Part shown: positions 1 through 9,000 of the stretch, one piece after another
Layout: each line of letters begins with the position of its first letter
Position numbering within the stretch: position 1 is the first letter of the stretch
Source: CASQEL01 sp036655975
GTDB taxonomy: Bacteria > Desulfobacterota > Desulfovibrionia > Desulfovibrionales > Desulfovibrionaceae
Assembly (NCBI GenBank): GCA_036655975.1
Contig: JAVVPD010000003.1
Coordinates: 1 to 60,214, forward strand
DNA: 60,214 bases
Reading direction: 5' to 3'
The notes under the pieces: generated by a model
What the model saw: only the letters and a program-made list of their open reading frames with translations
Told to the model about the DNA's origin: nothing
Database searches by the model: none
Position numbers and translations under genes: made by a program

Positions 1-1540
1 CGGCGATGTCTACGGCGGTATTAGCATCGGCGGCTACCGCGCCCGTGGGCGTGCGGATGCCGTATTTTTTGAGCATTGAGGCGCTTTCAAATTCAGACAG
101 TGCCCGGCGTGTTTTGCTTGGCAATTGTTGGGTTAAGGCCATTTCTAGCGTGTGCTCTTCCGGCCTGTAGGTGGCAAAGTCTTCAATGTACTTGAGCACG
201 GGGAAGCCGTAGACCGGCGGTGGCAGAATGGGTACGCCAAGCTCCGCCAGCTTGTGCTGGTATTCGGCATTGCGGGTGTTTTCAAGGAAGGGCAGCATGA
301 GCAGGGGTTTACAACGCCCCCCCTGCACTACTTTTTCTATGCCTTGGGCCATGTAGTGAATGCAAGGATCAGCCACCTCGCGCAGCAGGGTGTAGCCCAT
401 AACCACCATATCCACGGACGGATCGTCCATCACCGTTTGTAGCACGGCGGCGTAGGTGTCGGCGTCGTAAGAGATGGTGGCTGTGGTATCCAATGGATTG
501 GCGGGGCTGGCGTAGTCGGGCAGCAGGCCGCGCAGCGCGGTGAGCGTGTGCGGGGCAAAGTCTGGGTAGTGAATGTGGAACATGTCGCCAAGGTCGGCAC
601 ACACGCCCGTTTCACCGCCGGAGAGGTTTATGGAGGCCACACCCTTGCCCTGCGGCAAGTGCGGCAGGGTGGCGAGTGTCTGGGTTACGGCATGCAGTTC
701 TTCCACGTCGCGCACACGGATGACACCAAATTTTTTGAACAGAGCGTCATAAATACCGTCTGCCCCAGCAAGGGAACCCGTGTGCGAGGCGGCAACGCGG
801 CTGCCTTTTTCGCTGCGCCCTACCTTGAGCACCACAACGGGTTTGCGGCGTAAGGCTGCTTCACGCAGGGCGCGCACGAATTTTTCGGACTGGGTGGAAC
901 CTTCCAGATACAGCCCTATAACGCGGGTCTGCTCGTCATCTACCAGATATTGCAAATAATCTTCCATACTCACTACGGAGCAATTGCCCGCAGAGATGGA
1001 GTAGGAAAAACGTGAGCCTGGGCAATCCATGAGCGAGAGACAGAGCTGCCCGCTTTGGGAAATAATGCCCACATGGCCTCTACGGTCGCGCTCTTCAGAA
1101 ATGAAGGCAAAGGCCACATTTTTGCGGGTATAGTTGATGAAACCTGCACAATTTGGCCCCATGAGCGCCATGTTCAGCTCGGCACACAGGGCGCGCAACG
1201 AGGCATCGGCGGCGCGGCCCTCGTCAGTGCCCACTTCGGCATAACCGCTGGCAAAAACCACCGCGCCCCCCGCACCTTTGGCAGCCGCCTGACGCAGAAT
1301 GTCTTCTACCGTCTTTTGCGGAGTGCAGATAATGACCAGATCGACGGATTCAGGGAGATCCGCCAGCGTGGGCCAGCACTTTTTGCCAAAGACCGTGTCA
1401 CGCTTGGGATTGATAAAATAGACACGCTCGGTGTCGGCATAGGCCATGATGTTGCGGCAGGTGTCGCCGCCAAAGCCTTCTTTTTCGCTGGCGCCCACCA
1501 CGGCTACTCGACCGGGAGTGAGGAGTTTGTGCAGGTTCAT
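1..1540 (-). CDS. ADP-forming acyl-CoA (acetyl-CoA) synthetase, 3' end cut by window edge
   Basis: Open reading frame that starts at ATG 1540 and runs off the left edge, with 513 codons visible. Seen: an N-terminal CoA-binding Rossmann segment starting MNLHKLLTPGRVAVVGASE, central succinyl-CoA-ligase-like domains, a conserved SHTGSLAG motif with His253 (the position of the phosphorylated histidine in ADP-forming acetyl-CoA synthetases), and at the truncated end the beginning of an ATP-grasp domain (MLKKYGIRTPTGAV). Family knowledge: these enzymes convert acyl-CoA, ADP and Pi to the free acid, ATP and CoA. It follows the 2-oxoacid oxidoreductase gamma gene by 8 bp on the same strand, so it most likely converts that enzyme's acyl-CoA product to ATP by substrate-level phosphorylation. 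The alpha and beta parts appear fused in one chain. Substrate unknown; a protein acyltransferase of the Pat type is less likely given the operon. Confidence 0.85.
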   Translation of the reverse strand, partial: MNLHKLLTPGRVAVVGASEKEGFGGDTCRNIMAYADTERVYFINPKRDTVFGKKCWPTLADLPESVDLVIICTPQKTVEDILRQAAAKGAGGAVVFASGYAEVGTDEGRAADASLRALCAELNMALMGPNCAGFINYTRKNVAFAFISEERDRRGHVGIISQSGQLCLSLMDCPGSRFSYSISAGNCSVVSMEDYLQYLVDDEQTRVIGLYLEGSTQSEKFVRALREAALRRKPVVVLKVGRSEKGSRVAASHTGSLAGADGIYDALFKKFGVIRVRDVEELHAVTQTLATLPHLPQGKGVASINLSGGETGVCADLGDMFHIHYPDFAPHTLTALRGLLPDYASPANPLDTTATISYDADTYAAVLQTVMDDPSVDMVVMGYTLLREVADPCIHYMAQGIEKVVQGGRCKPLLMLPFLENTRNAEYQHKLAELGVPILPPPVYGFPVLKYIEDFATYRPEEHTLEMALTQQLPSKTRRALSEFESASMLKKYGIRTPTGAVAADANTAVDIA

Positions 1541-1548
1541 ACGCGCTC

Positions 1549-2082
1549 CTACTGTGCCGCCGCCTGTGCTCCGGCGAGGAAGCACTGGCGGTTTAGCGGG
1601 TTGTTCTTGCCCTTGGCACCAAAATACTGGTCGATGCCGTCGGCGAAGGTTTCCACGGCAAAAAGTCCGGTGGCGGCTATGGTAGCCCCCAAGATGACAA
1701 TGTTGGCGGCGCGGGCATTATGCATTTGCGTGGCTAAAGCTGTGGCGGGAACACGCACTATGCGCCCGCCTTCGGGGGGGGGAACGTCACCCACCATGGT
1801 GCTGTTGACTACCAACAGCCCGCCGGGAGCAATGTTTTTGCCAAAGATGTCCACAGACTCGCCATTCATGGCCAGCAGCACGTCCATCTTGCTAAAAAAG
1901 GGGTTGAGAATTTCCGTATCGCCGATGCGTAGACGGCAGCTTGCCGTGCCGCCGCGCATTTCCGATCCGTAGGAAGGTACCCAGGTCAATTTTTTGTTGT
2001 TCATCATAGATATGTGGGCCAGTAGCAGTCCGGCGGTAAGCACACCTTGCCCGCCAAAGCCCGCGCATGTGATTCTAAGCAT
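1549..2082 (-). CDS. 2-oxoacid:ferredoxin oxidoreductase, gamma subunit
   Basis: 177 aa, the length of a free-standing gamma subunit of the POR/VOR/KOR family. The N-terminus carries GFGGQG (residues 8-13), the glycine motif typical of this domain, followed by SYGSEMRGG and LAMN segments usual for the family. It helps assemble the cytoplasmic enzyme that oxidatively decarboxylates 2-oxoacids to acyl-CoA while reducing ferredoxin. Its ATG lies inside the 3' end of the beta gene (8-bp overlap), so translation is probably coupled. Substrate (branched-chain, aromatic or 2-oxoglutarate) cannot be read from the sequence. Confidence 0.9.
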   Translation of the reverse strand: MLRITCAGFGGQGVLTAGLLLAHISMMNNKKLTWVPSYGSEMRGGTASCRLRIGDTEILNPFFSKMDVLLAMNGESVDIFGKNIAPGGLLVVNSTMVGDVPPPEGGRIVRVPATALATQMHNARAANIVILGATIAATGLFAVETFADGIDQYFGAKGKNNPLNRQCFLAGAQAAAQ

Positions 2083-2818
2083 GGACGCGCCCTCCGTTCT
2101 TTACAAATTCTCCCAGAGGATAGGTCTGGCTCACCGTATTTTTGATGTGATCCAAACTGGCTTCGGTGGAGAGTTTCCAGTTAGTGGGACAGGGGGAGAG
2201 CACTTCCACCAGCGAATAGCCCCCCCCAGCGCGCTGTGTTTCTACGGCCTGACGGATATAGCGTTTGAGCTGGCGTATGTCCTTGGCTGAAGCTACAGAG
2301 CCGCGTGCCACATAGCCCACAGGTAATTGCGCGATCAGGTTAACAATATTGAGTGGTTGTCCGGTGAGGGCGCTGTCGCGTCCCTTGGGCGAGGTGGGGG
2401 TTTTTTGGTTGGGCAGGGTGGTGGGTGCCATCTGGCCCCCGGTCATGCCAAAAATGCCGTTGTTGACGATGATGACCGTGATGTTTTCATTGCGTATGGC
2501 CGCGTACATGGTTTCAGAAAAACCGATGGACAGCGAGTCGCCGTCGCCTTGATAGGTGAAGACAAAGTTTTCCGGACGCATACGTTTGAAACCCACGGCT
2601 ACCGCCGCCGCACGCCCGTGCGGGGCTTGAATCCAGTCCACACCAAAGGTGTCCATCATCAGGCAGGCACAGCCCACGGCTAAAGCGCCCACCGCCGTGT
2701 CGGCCAAAGCCATTTCTTCCAGCACTTCGGCGAGTACACGGTTGATAATGCCGTGACCGCAGCCAGGACAAAACTTGTTGTCCGCCACAAGCAGGGCGGG
2801 GATTATTTTTTCAGCCAC
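2075..2818 (-). CDS. 2-oxoacid:ferredoxin oxidoreductase, beta (thiamine diphosphate) subunit
   Basis: 247 aa from a GTG start at 2818. This start is chosen because GGAGG lies 8 nt upstream; the frame stays open further upstream but only inside the alpha gene. Seen: CPGCGHG at residues 17-23 (cluster/TPP region), GDGDSLSIG at 91-99 (the metal-TPP binding motif) and a downstream NNGIFGMTGGQ segment characteristic of the beta subunit. It holds thiamine diphosphate and, by family, part of a [4Fe-4S] site, and carries out decarboxylation. It is the third gene of a delta-alpha-beta-gamma operon. Confidence 0.92.
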   Translation of the reverse strand: MAEKIIPALLVADNKFCPGCGHGIINRVLAEVLEEMALADTAVGALAVGCACLMMDTFGVDWIQAPHGRAAAVAVGFKRMRPENFVFTYQGDGDSLSIGFSETMYAAIRNENITVIIVNNGIFGMTGGQMAPTTLPNQKTPTSPKGRDSALTGQPLNIVNLIAQLPVGYVARGSVASAKDIRQLKRYIRQAVETQRAGGGYSLVEVLSPCPTNWKLSTEASLDHIKNTVSQTYPLGEFVKNGGRVHA

Positions 2819-2820
2819 GA

Positions 2821-3861
2821 CTATGACCTCCGCTGCGCGATAAGGGATGCGGCCCGTTCCACAATGGCTTCGGACTCGGGGATGTTCATGCCGCCAAGAA
2901 AATGCTCCACGCTGGCAGAAGGCGCGGCAAGGCGTACATCCGTTTCCAGTTTGGGCAGGGCCGACAATTCTACGGTGAGAAAGCGGTCTGCCTTGAGCGC
3001 GGCAAAAGCCTTGACGGGGAAGGGCCATAGGCTGATGGGCCGCAAAAGGCCAACGCGCATACCGCGTTGACGGGCTATTTGTACGGCTTCTTTGCAAATG
3101 CGGGCGCTGATGCCGTAGGCTACCAGCACAACTTCCGCATCGTCGGTGTGCACGCTTTCCCAGCGCTGTTCGTTTTCGGCCATGCGCGCGTATTTGTCGC
3201 GTAGGTATTGATCAAAGTCAGGAATGTAGTACATGGTGGAGGTCACACGCTTGAAGTCACCGCCGTGTTTGCCACACACCGTCCAGGGCTTGTCAGCATC
3301 CACGGGGCGCATTTCGGGCAGTTGCACAGGCTCCATCATCTGGGCGATGGACGCATCGCTCAGAATAAGGCTGGGGTTGCGGTATTCGTCGGCCTTGTCA
3401 AAGGCCAAAGTGGTGAGATCCACGCTTTCTTGTACCGAAGCTGGCGCCAGCACCAAGAGGTGATAATCGCCATGACCGCCGCCGCGTGTAGCCATAAAGT
3501 AGTCGCTCTGCGCTTGAAAAATATCGCCCAGCCCTGTGCCATAGCGTTGCACATCCACAAAAACTGCGGGCAGCTCGGCAGAGGTGATGTAGGAGATACC
3601 CTCCTGCAACAGGCTGAAGCCCGGCCCCGAGGAGCTGGTCATGGCACGAAAACCCGCCGCAGCGGCTCCATAAACCATGTTAACCCCCGCCAGCTCTGAC
3701 TCAGCTTGGAGGAAAACGCCCCCCACCTGCGCCATACGCCCGGAGAGATATTCCAAAATTTCGCTCTGCGGGGTGATGGGATAGCCACCAAAGAAGCGGC
3801 ATCCCGCCCGCACGGCGGCTTCGGACAAAGCTTCGTTGCCCTTCATGAGTTTCAATGACAT
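2821..3861 (-). CDS. 2-oxoacid:ferredoxin oxidoreductase, alpha subunit (VorB-like)
   Basis: 346 aa from ATG 3861, preceded by GGAGG and beginning 1 nt after the ferredoxin stop codon; an upstream in-frame start at 3885 would lie inside the ferredoxin gene. The GYPITPQSE motif at residues 26-34 is the signature of the alpha subunit N-terminal domain, and the C-terminal part (GMRVGLLRPISLWPFP) matches the transketolase-like second domain. By resemblance it is closest to 3-methyl-2-oxobutanoate (VorB) and 2-oxoglutarate enzymes rather than pyruvate enzymes, and the window has a separate PFOR. This points to amino-acid-derived 2-oxoacids as substrates, as inference. Confidence 0.9.
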   Translation of the reverse strand: MSLKLMKGNEALSEAAVRAGCRFFGGYPITPQSEILEYLSGRMAQVGGVFLQAESELAGVNMVYGAAAAGFRAMTSSSGPGFSLLQEGISYITSAELPAVFVDVQRYGTGLGDIFQAQSDYFMATRGGGHGDYHLLVLAPASVQESVDLTTLAFDKADEYRNPSLILSDASIAQMMEPVQLPEMRPVDADKPWTVCGKHGGDFKRVTSTMYYIPDFDQYLRDKYARMAENEQRWESVHTDDAEVVLVAYGISARICKEAVQIARQRGMRVGLLRPISLWPFPVKAFAALKADRFLTVELSALPKLETDVRLAAPSASVEHFLGGMNIPESEAIVERAASLIAQRRS

Positions 3862-3862
3862 A

Positions 3863-4090
3863 TCAGGCCTCCGCTCTCTGTTCAAAAACGTAGTCGGGAC
3901 ACACGGTGTAACATGTGCCGCAGGCTACACACAGGGTCGTGTCAATGGCGACCACCGCGTACCCCTTCTTGTTGACTTCCTCGGAAAACGAAAGCGCCTT
4001 TTGGGGGCACTCGCGGATGCAAAATCCGCACCCCTTGCAGCGTTCAGTGTGCTGCACCGTGCGCGTTTGTGGACGTTCCTTTTGGGTCAT
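3863..4090 (-). CDS. 2-oxoacid:ferredoxin oxidoreductase, delta subunit (2x[4Fe-4S] ferredoxin)
   Basis: 75 aa with two complete CxxCxxCxxxC motifs: Cys18/21/24/28 and Cys54/57/60/64. This is the small ferredoxin-like delta subunit that relays electrons from the TPP site to free ferredoxin. It is the first gene of the operon, ahead of alpha, beta, gamma and the acyl-CoA synthetase. The upstream spacer of about 357 bp to the divergent regulator is AT-rich and should contain its promoter. Confidence 0.93.
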   Translation of the reverse strand: MTQKERPQTRTVQHTERCKGCGFCIRECPQKALSFSEEVNKKGYAVVAIDTTLCVACGTCYTVCPDYVFEQRAEA

Positions 4091-4259
4091 GGTTTCCTCA
4101 CGGATGGAAAAGTGTTGTGTCGTGGACGTCTCGTGGACGCCACGAAGCAGTGCTGAGCCGTGAGCGCGCTCGTGGCGATACGGGCGCTACACGGCTTCGA
4201 TGGAGTAGGGGTAGCATGGGGGGATATTTTCTGTCAACAAAATTCGCAAATTTGTTTTT

Positions 4260-4279
4260 AAATTCGTATATACGATTTT
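4260..4279. promoter_or_regulatory. 20-bp near-perfect palindrome, candidate IclR operator
   Basis: AAATTCGTATATACGATTTT: nine of ten outward base pairs match, with a perfect 12-bp core TCGTATATACGA. It sits in the AT-rich spacer between the oxidoreductase operon and the divergent IclR gene. Palindromes of this size are typical operators for dimeric IclR proteins; the assignment to this regulator is inference. Confidence 0.45.
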
Positions 4280-4327
4280 ATATAAGAGGCGATAGGCAGA
4301 TATAAAAAATATAATTATTAAATTTTA

Positions 4328-4340
4328 GTGTATTATACAC
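4328..4340. promoter_or_regulatory. 13-bp palindrome GTGTATTATACAC
   Basis: Perfect dyad GTGTAT-T-ATACAC around a central T, about 50 bp from the first palindrome and 107 bp before the IclR start. It contains a TATTAT segment, so it could overlap a -10 box or be a second operator. Function not provable from sequence. Confidence 0.3.
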
Positions 4341-4447
4341 AGTAATGCCGTGTGTGCCGGCAAAAAATATGCATGCTAAAGCTGGACAAAGAAATTGTTC
4401 CAGTGCATTAGTTGAGAAGAGCGCAGCTCTGGAGGGGGAAAACGAGA

Positions 4448-5203
4448 ATGGCAGGGAGTAGAAGTGTTCAAAGGGCTGTGCAGGTGCTTAGCCTGCTGGC
4501 CGGGAAGGAAGGGGGTAGGGGCGGCTTGACCCTGTCGCAAATCAGCACGGCCTTGGACATACCCAAGGCCAGCGCTTTTGATATTGTACACGCTTTACGG
4601 GCCACGCATTTTTTGCAGGAGGACAACCGCCGCTTTTCTATAGGCTTTATGGCGCATGAAGTGGGCGAAGCCTATGAGGCGCAGACAGGCCTGTGTGGCG
4701 TGGCGCGCAGTATTCTTATGCGTCTTGCCGACAGTATGGGGCTTTCTACCTCACTCGTTTTTTATGAAAAAGGCGGTCTGCTCTATGTCTTGCAATGCCG
4801 CCCCGCCGACAAAGTGTTGGCAGCCGCTTTTGAAGGGAGCACGCCCTATCTGCATGCAGCGGCATCGGGCAAGGTTATGCTGGCCTTTATGAGCGATGCC
4901 AAAAGAGAAAAAGCCCTTAAGGGACTAAAATTTCAAAAGTTTACAGAAAAGACCCTGCTCACGCGGCGGGCGCTGGATGCGGAATTGCAAAAGGTACGCG
5001 CCCAAGGATTTGCCGTGGACGATAGGGAATATGAGGATTTGCTCACCTGCGTTTCCGCACCGCTCTTCTCGCGCAACAGGCTGGCGGCGGCGGTCACCAT
5101 TTCTGGCGTGATGCTGGATGAGACGCGCATTCCCGCTATGGCGCAGGCCGTGCGCGAAGCCTGTGAGAATATTGCCCAAGAACTTGATAGAAAACGTGCC
5201 TAG
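4448..5203 (+). CDS. IclR-family transcriptional regulator
   Basis: 251 aa from ATG 4448, preceded by GGAGGGGG; a TTG 36 nt upstream is less likely because it would sit before this ribosome binding site. The N-terminal ~65 residues form the winged helix-turn-helix (SRSVQRAVQVLSLL, then TLSQISTALDIPKAS), and the rest is the IclR effector-binding domain (LHAAASGKVMLAF, then DDREYEDLLTCVSAPLF). IclR proteins bind small acids and control adjacent catabolic genes. Divergent orientation suggests control of the 2-oxoacid oxidoreductase/acyl-CoA synthetase operon. Effector unknown. Confidence 0.9.
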   Translation: MAGSRSVQRAVQVLSLLAGKEGGRGGLTLSQISTALDIPKASAFDIVHALRATHFLQEDNRRFSIGFMAHEVGEAYEAQTGLCGVARSILMRLADSMGLSTSLVFYEKGGLLYVLQCRPADKVLAAAFEGSTPYLHAAASGKVMLAFMSDAKREKALKGLKFQKFTEKTLLTRRALDAELQKVRAQGFAVDDREYEDLLTCVSAPLFSRNRLAAAVTISGVMLDETRIPAMAQAVREACENIAQELDRKRA

Positions 5204-5292
5204 CGCAGGCAAAGGTGACGCGCGCGTCTTTTGCGCTGGAGGCCCCTTGGCCCGCGTTGCCTATAATCAGAGACAGCCTTCAGGAGAATAGC

Positions 5293-5622
5293 ATGAACGG
5301 ATATGTGTATCTTGGCGTTGCCATTGCCTCAGAAGTAGCCGCCACCAGCGCCCTCAGAGCTGCCAACGGTTATACAAACTTGTGGCCTTCGCTTGTGGTC
5401 ATTGGTGGGTATCTTCTGGCTTTCATCATGCTGGGCCATGTGGTGAAAACGGTGCCCGTGGGCGTGGCGTACGCCATTTGGTCGGGGCTTGGTATTGTGG
5501 GCACAGCTGTCATTGCGTTTTTTCTTTACGGGCAAAAATTGGACATGCCCGCCGTTTTAGGCATGGGGCTGATTTTGGCGGGCGCGTTGGTGATTCAACT
5601 TTTTTCCAAAAGTTGTGCCTAA
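5293..5622 (+). CDS. Small multidrug resistance (SMR) family transporter
   Basis: 109 aa from ATG 5293, the usual SMR length, with four predicted membrane segments. The essential membrane glutamate is at position 14 (IASEVAATS), and Tyr60 and Trp63 (AYAIWSGLG) match the EmrE substrate-site residues. Members exchange protons for hydrophobic cations or guanidinium compounds across the inner membrane. The gene starts 89 bp after the IclR stop with its own ribosome binding site. Which SMR subgroup (drug exporter or guanidinium exporter) is not resolved. Confidence 0.9.
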   Translation: MNGYVYLGVAIASEVAATSALRAANGYTNLWPSLVVIGGYLLAFIMLGHVVKTVPVGVAYAIWSGLGIVGTAVIAFFLYGQKLDMPAVLGMGLILAGALVIQLFSKSCA

Positions 5623-5701
5623 CTATTTACTAAAATAGGACTTTATTGTAATAGATATAAAGCGATCAGTATAGCAATACCTATGCTATAAAAAATTATT
5701 C

Positions 5702-5735
5702 AGGGGCTGCATTTCATGTGTGGCTCCTTTTTTTT
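5702..5735 (+). terminator. Rho-independent terminator after the SMR gene
   Basis: Stem AGGGGCT/GGCTCCT (7 pairs, two of them G-U) with a 13-nt loop, followed directly by eight T. It lies 79 nt past the SMR stop codon. Confidence 0.6.
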
Positions 5736-5827
5736 GTGCGCGGGTACGGCACCCTGTATACAGAATAAGCATAGGCAAGACTCTGGCAAGAATACTTTTT
5801 TTTTATTTTGCTCTTTATGTCAAATAG

Positions 5828-5845
5828 ACTGTTCAACCAAACAGT
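5828..5845. promoter_or_regulatory. Dyad ACTGTT-N6-AACAGT upstream of PFOR
   Basis: Perfect 6-bp arms with a 6-bp spacer, 254 bp before the PFOR start codon. The spacing is that of operators for CRP/FNR-type dimers, which often control energy metabolism in this group. The half-site is not a clear match to a named consensus, so the regulator is unknown. Confidence 0.35.
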
Positions 5846-6099
5846 TTTGTGGTACGAACATTCGTCGATGTTGTTAGAAAAGGGTTCTCTTTTATAAAAA
5901 GAATTGTAAGTACAGGGGGATAATAGTCATGGGCACAAGGCGTTTCCGCTTGGTGCACAAAGTTTTCCTCGGCGCTAAAGCATGACAAACAAAAAATTTT
6001 CGCGTAGAATTTAAGCCTATTTACCGAAGCTTTGCTCCTCTGCCATGGTGTGGTGGGGGTTTACAGTAACATCGTGCCACACGGCACAAGGAGAATACT

Positions 6100-9000
6100 A
6101 TGGCTAAGATGAAAACCATGGATGGCAACACGGCAACAGCGCATATTGCTTATGCGCTTTCCGACACGGCGGCGATTTTTCCCATCACCCCTTCGTCCGT
6201 TATGGGCGAGCTGGCTGATGAATGGGCTGCCGCCGGCAAAAAAAACTTGCTGGGTCAAACGGTGGCGGTGCGTGAAATGCAGTCTGAAGCGGGCGCGGCG
6301 GGGGCTGTGCACGGTTCCTTGGCTGCCGGCGCGTTGACCACTACCTTTACCGCCTCGCAGGGCCTGTTGCTGATGATCCCCAACATGTACAAAATTGCGG
6401 GCGAATTGATGCCAGCGGTGTTCCACGTATCAGCGCGTGCTTTGGCCTCTCACGCTTTGTCTATTTTTGGCGACCATCAGGACGTTATGGCCTGCCGTCA
6501 GACGGGTTTTGCCATGCTTTCGTCCTCTTCGGTGCAGGAATGTATGGATTTGGCTCTGGTTGCCCATCTTGCCACCCTCGAATCCAGTGTGCCTTTCTGT
6601 CACTTCTTTGACGGGTTCCGTACCTCCCACGAAGTGCAAAAGATTGAAGTGATTGATTATGAAGACATTCGCGGTCTTGTAAATTGGGATAAAGTGGAAG
6701 AGTTCCGCTCTGGCGCCATGAATCCTGAACATCCTCATGTGCGCGGCACAGCCCAGAACCCTGACATCTATTTCCAGAACCGCGAAGCGTGTAATCTGTA
6801 TTATGAAGCCGTGCCCTCTGCGGTGCTGCAGGCCATGAAAAAAGTGACCAGCATTACCGGACGCAAATACAAATTGTTCGACTATGTGGGCCACCCTGAA
6901 GCCGACCGTATTGTCATTGCCATGGGCTCCGCCTGTGAAGTGGCTGAAGAAACCGTTGCCTACCTGAACGGCCTTGGTCAGCGCGTGGGCGTACTCAAAG
7001 TGCGCTTGTTCCGTCCTTTCTCGGTAGAACATATGTTGCAGGCCATTCCCGCGACGGTGAGCACCATTACCGTGCTGGACCGCACCAAGGAACCCGGTTC
7101 TTTGGGCGAGCCCTTGTATCAGGACGTGTGCACCGCCTACATGCAGCACGGCGAAATGCCCACCATTGTGGGCGGTCGTTTTGGTTTGGGTTCCAAAGAT
7201 TTTACCCCTGGCATGTGCAAGGCTGTGTATGACAACATGCTCTGCGCGGCTCCCAAAGATCACTTTACTGTGGGCATTGACGACGATGTTACCTTTACCT
7301 CTTTGGATGTAGAAGAAGAAATTGACACCGTGCCCGCCGGTACTGTGCAGTGTAAGTTCTTCGGTTTGGGCGCTGACGGTACGGTGGGTGCCAACAAGCA
7401 GGCTGTGAAAATTATCGGCGATAATACCGATATGTACGCGCAAGCCTATTTCGCCTACGACTCCAAAAAGTCGGGCGGCTTTACCGTTTCGCACCTGCGC
7501 TTCGGCAAGCAGGCTTTGCAGTCTTCGTATTTGATCACTCAGGCCGATTACATCGCCTGCCATAAATCTGCGTATGTGAATCAATACGACGTGCTGGACG
7601 GCATCAAGGAAGGCGGCACCTTTGTGCTCAATTCAAATTGGTCTTTGGCGGAGATGGAACAGCATTTGCCCGCCTCCATGAAGCGTGTTATCGCGCGCAA
7701 AAAATTGAAATTCTACAATGTTGATGCCGTAAAAGTTGCCACGGAAGTGGGCCTTGGCGGTCGTATTAACATGATCATGCAGACGGCCTTCTTTAAGCTT
7801 GCCAATGTCATCGACTTTACCAAAGCCGTGGAATTGCTGAAAGCCTCCATCAAAAAGGCCTACGGTTCTAAGGGCGATAAGGTCGTCAATATGAATATTG
7901 CCGCCGTGGACAAGTCTTTGGACGCCCTGACCGAAGTGAAATATCCCGCTACGTGGGCCGAAGCCAAGTGTGCCTGCACCGGGGACAATAGCGATCCCGA
8001 ATACATTACCGATGTCGTGCGTCCTATTTTGGCGCAGCGCGGTGATAAATTGCCCGTGTCCGCCATGGAACCCGCCGGCTTTATGCCCTTGGGAACCGCT
8101 GCCTTTGAAAAGCGCTCTGTGGCGATTAACGTGCCTGAATGGAATTCCGAAAATTGTATCCAGTGCTGCCAATGTTCTTTTGTATGCCCCCATGCCGCCA
8201 TCCGGCCCATTCTGGCAACAGACGAAGAACTGGCTGGCGCGCCCGCGAGCTTTGTGACCAAAGCCGCCATTGGTAAGGAACTTAAAGGCTTGAAATTCCG
8301 CATGCAGGTGTATGCGGAAGATTGCCTCGGCTGCGGCTCCTGTGCGGACGTATGCCCGGCCAAGCAAAAGGCATTGGTTATGCAGCCTCTGGAAAGCCAG
8401 AGCGCAGACCAAGTCGCCAACCTGCATTTTGCCGACGACAATATCACCTTAAAAGACGATCTGATGAGCCGCGACAGCCTGAAAGGCTCGCAATTGCAAC
8501 AGCCTTTGCATGAATTCTCGGGCGCGTGTGGCGGTTGTGGCGAAACTCCCTATGTAAAATTGCTGACGCAAATGTTTGGCGAACGCATGGTGATTGCCAA
8601 CGCTACGGGGTGTTCGTCCATTTGGGGTGGGTCTTCCCCCACCACGCCGTATACTACCAACAAAGACGGCCACGGCCCTGCGTGGGGCAATTCCCTGTTT
8701 GAAGATGCCGCCGAATTTGGCTATGGCATGGGTATGGCCTATCAGCAACGCCGCGCTAAACTGGCGATGCTGGTCAACGAAGTGCTGGCCCTTGACGGAG
8801 TTCCCGCCGATCTGGCCGAAGCCATGAAGGGCTGGCTGGACAATATGGACGATGCCGAAGGCTCCCGCAAATATGGCGAAGACGTCATGAATGCCTTGGG
8901 CGGTTTTGACCATCCCTTGGCGCACCAATTGTGGCACATGGACGATCTTTTCACCAAAAAGAGCGTGTGGGTGTTCGGCGGTGACGGCTGGGCGTATGAT

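Larger units (their letters stand above)
4091..4447. promoter_or_regulatory. Divergent intergenic region between the 2-oxoacid oxidoreductase operon and the IclR gene
   Basis: No gene found here. The part next to the ferredoxin gene is GC-richer; from about 4240 to 4340 it becomes strongly AT-rich and holds two palindromes (4260-4279 and 4328-4340, listed separately). The layout, with an IclR-family gene divergent from a catabolic operon and sharing one regulatory spacer, is the usual arrangement for local control. No single promoter could be assigned with confidence. Confidence 0.5.
5623..6099. promoter_or_regulatory. Intergenic region upstream of PFOR
   Basis: 477 bp with no convincing gene. 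It holds a terminator-like hairpin for the SMR gene (5702-5735), a 10-bp palindrome CTGTATACAG at 5754-5763, and a dyad at 5828-5845. The remainder is AT-rich and should contain the PFOR promoter. The long leader before the PFOR ATG (6100) suggests regulation, but no known riboswitch could be recognised. Confidence 0.4.

Noticed and set aside
6430..7584. 384-codon open frame on the minus strand inside the PFOR gene
   Set aside because: Antisense shadow of a highly conserved gene in a GC-biased frame; His-rich translation without a recognisable family and no ribosome binding site.
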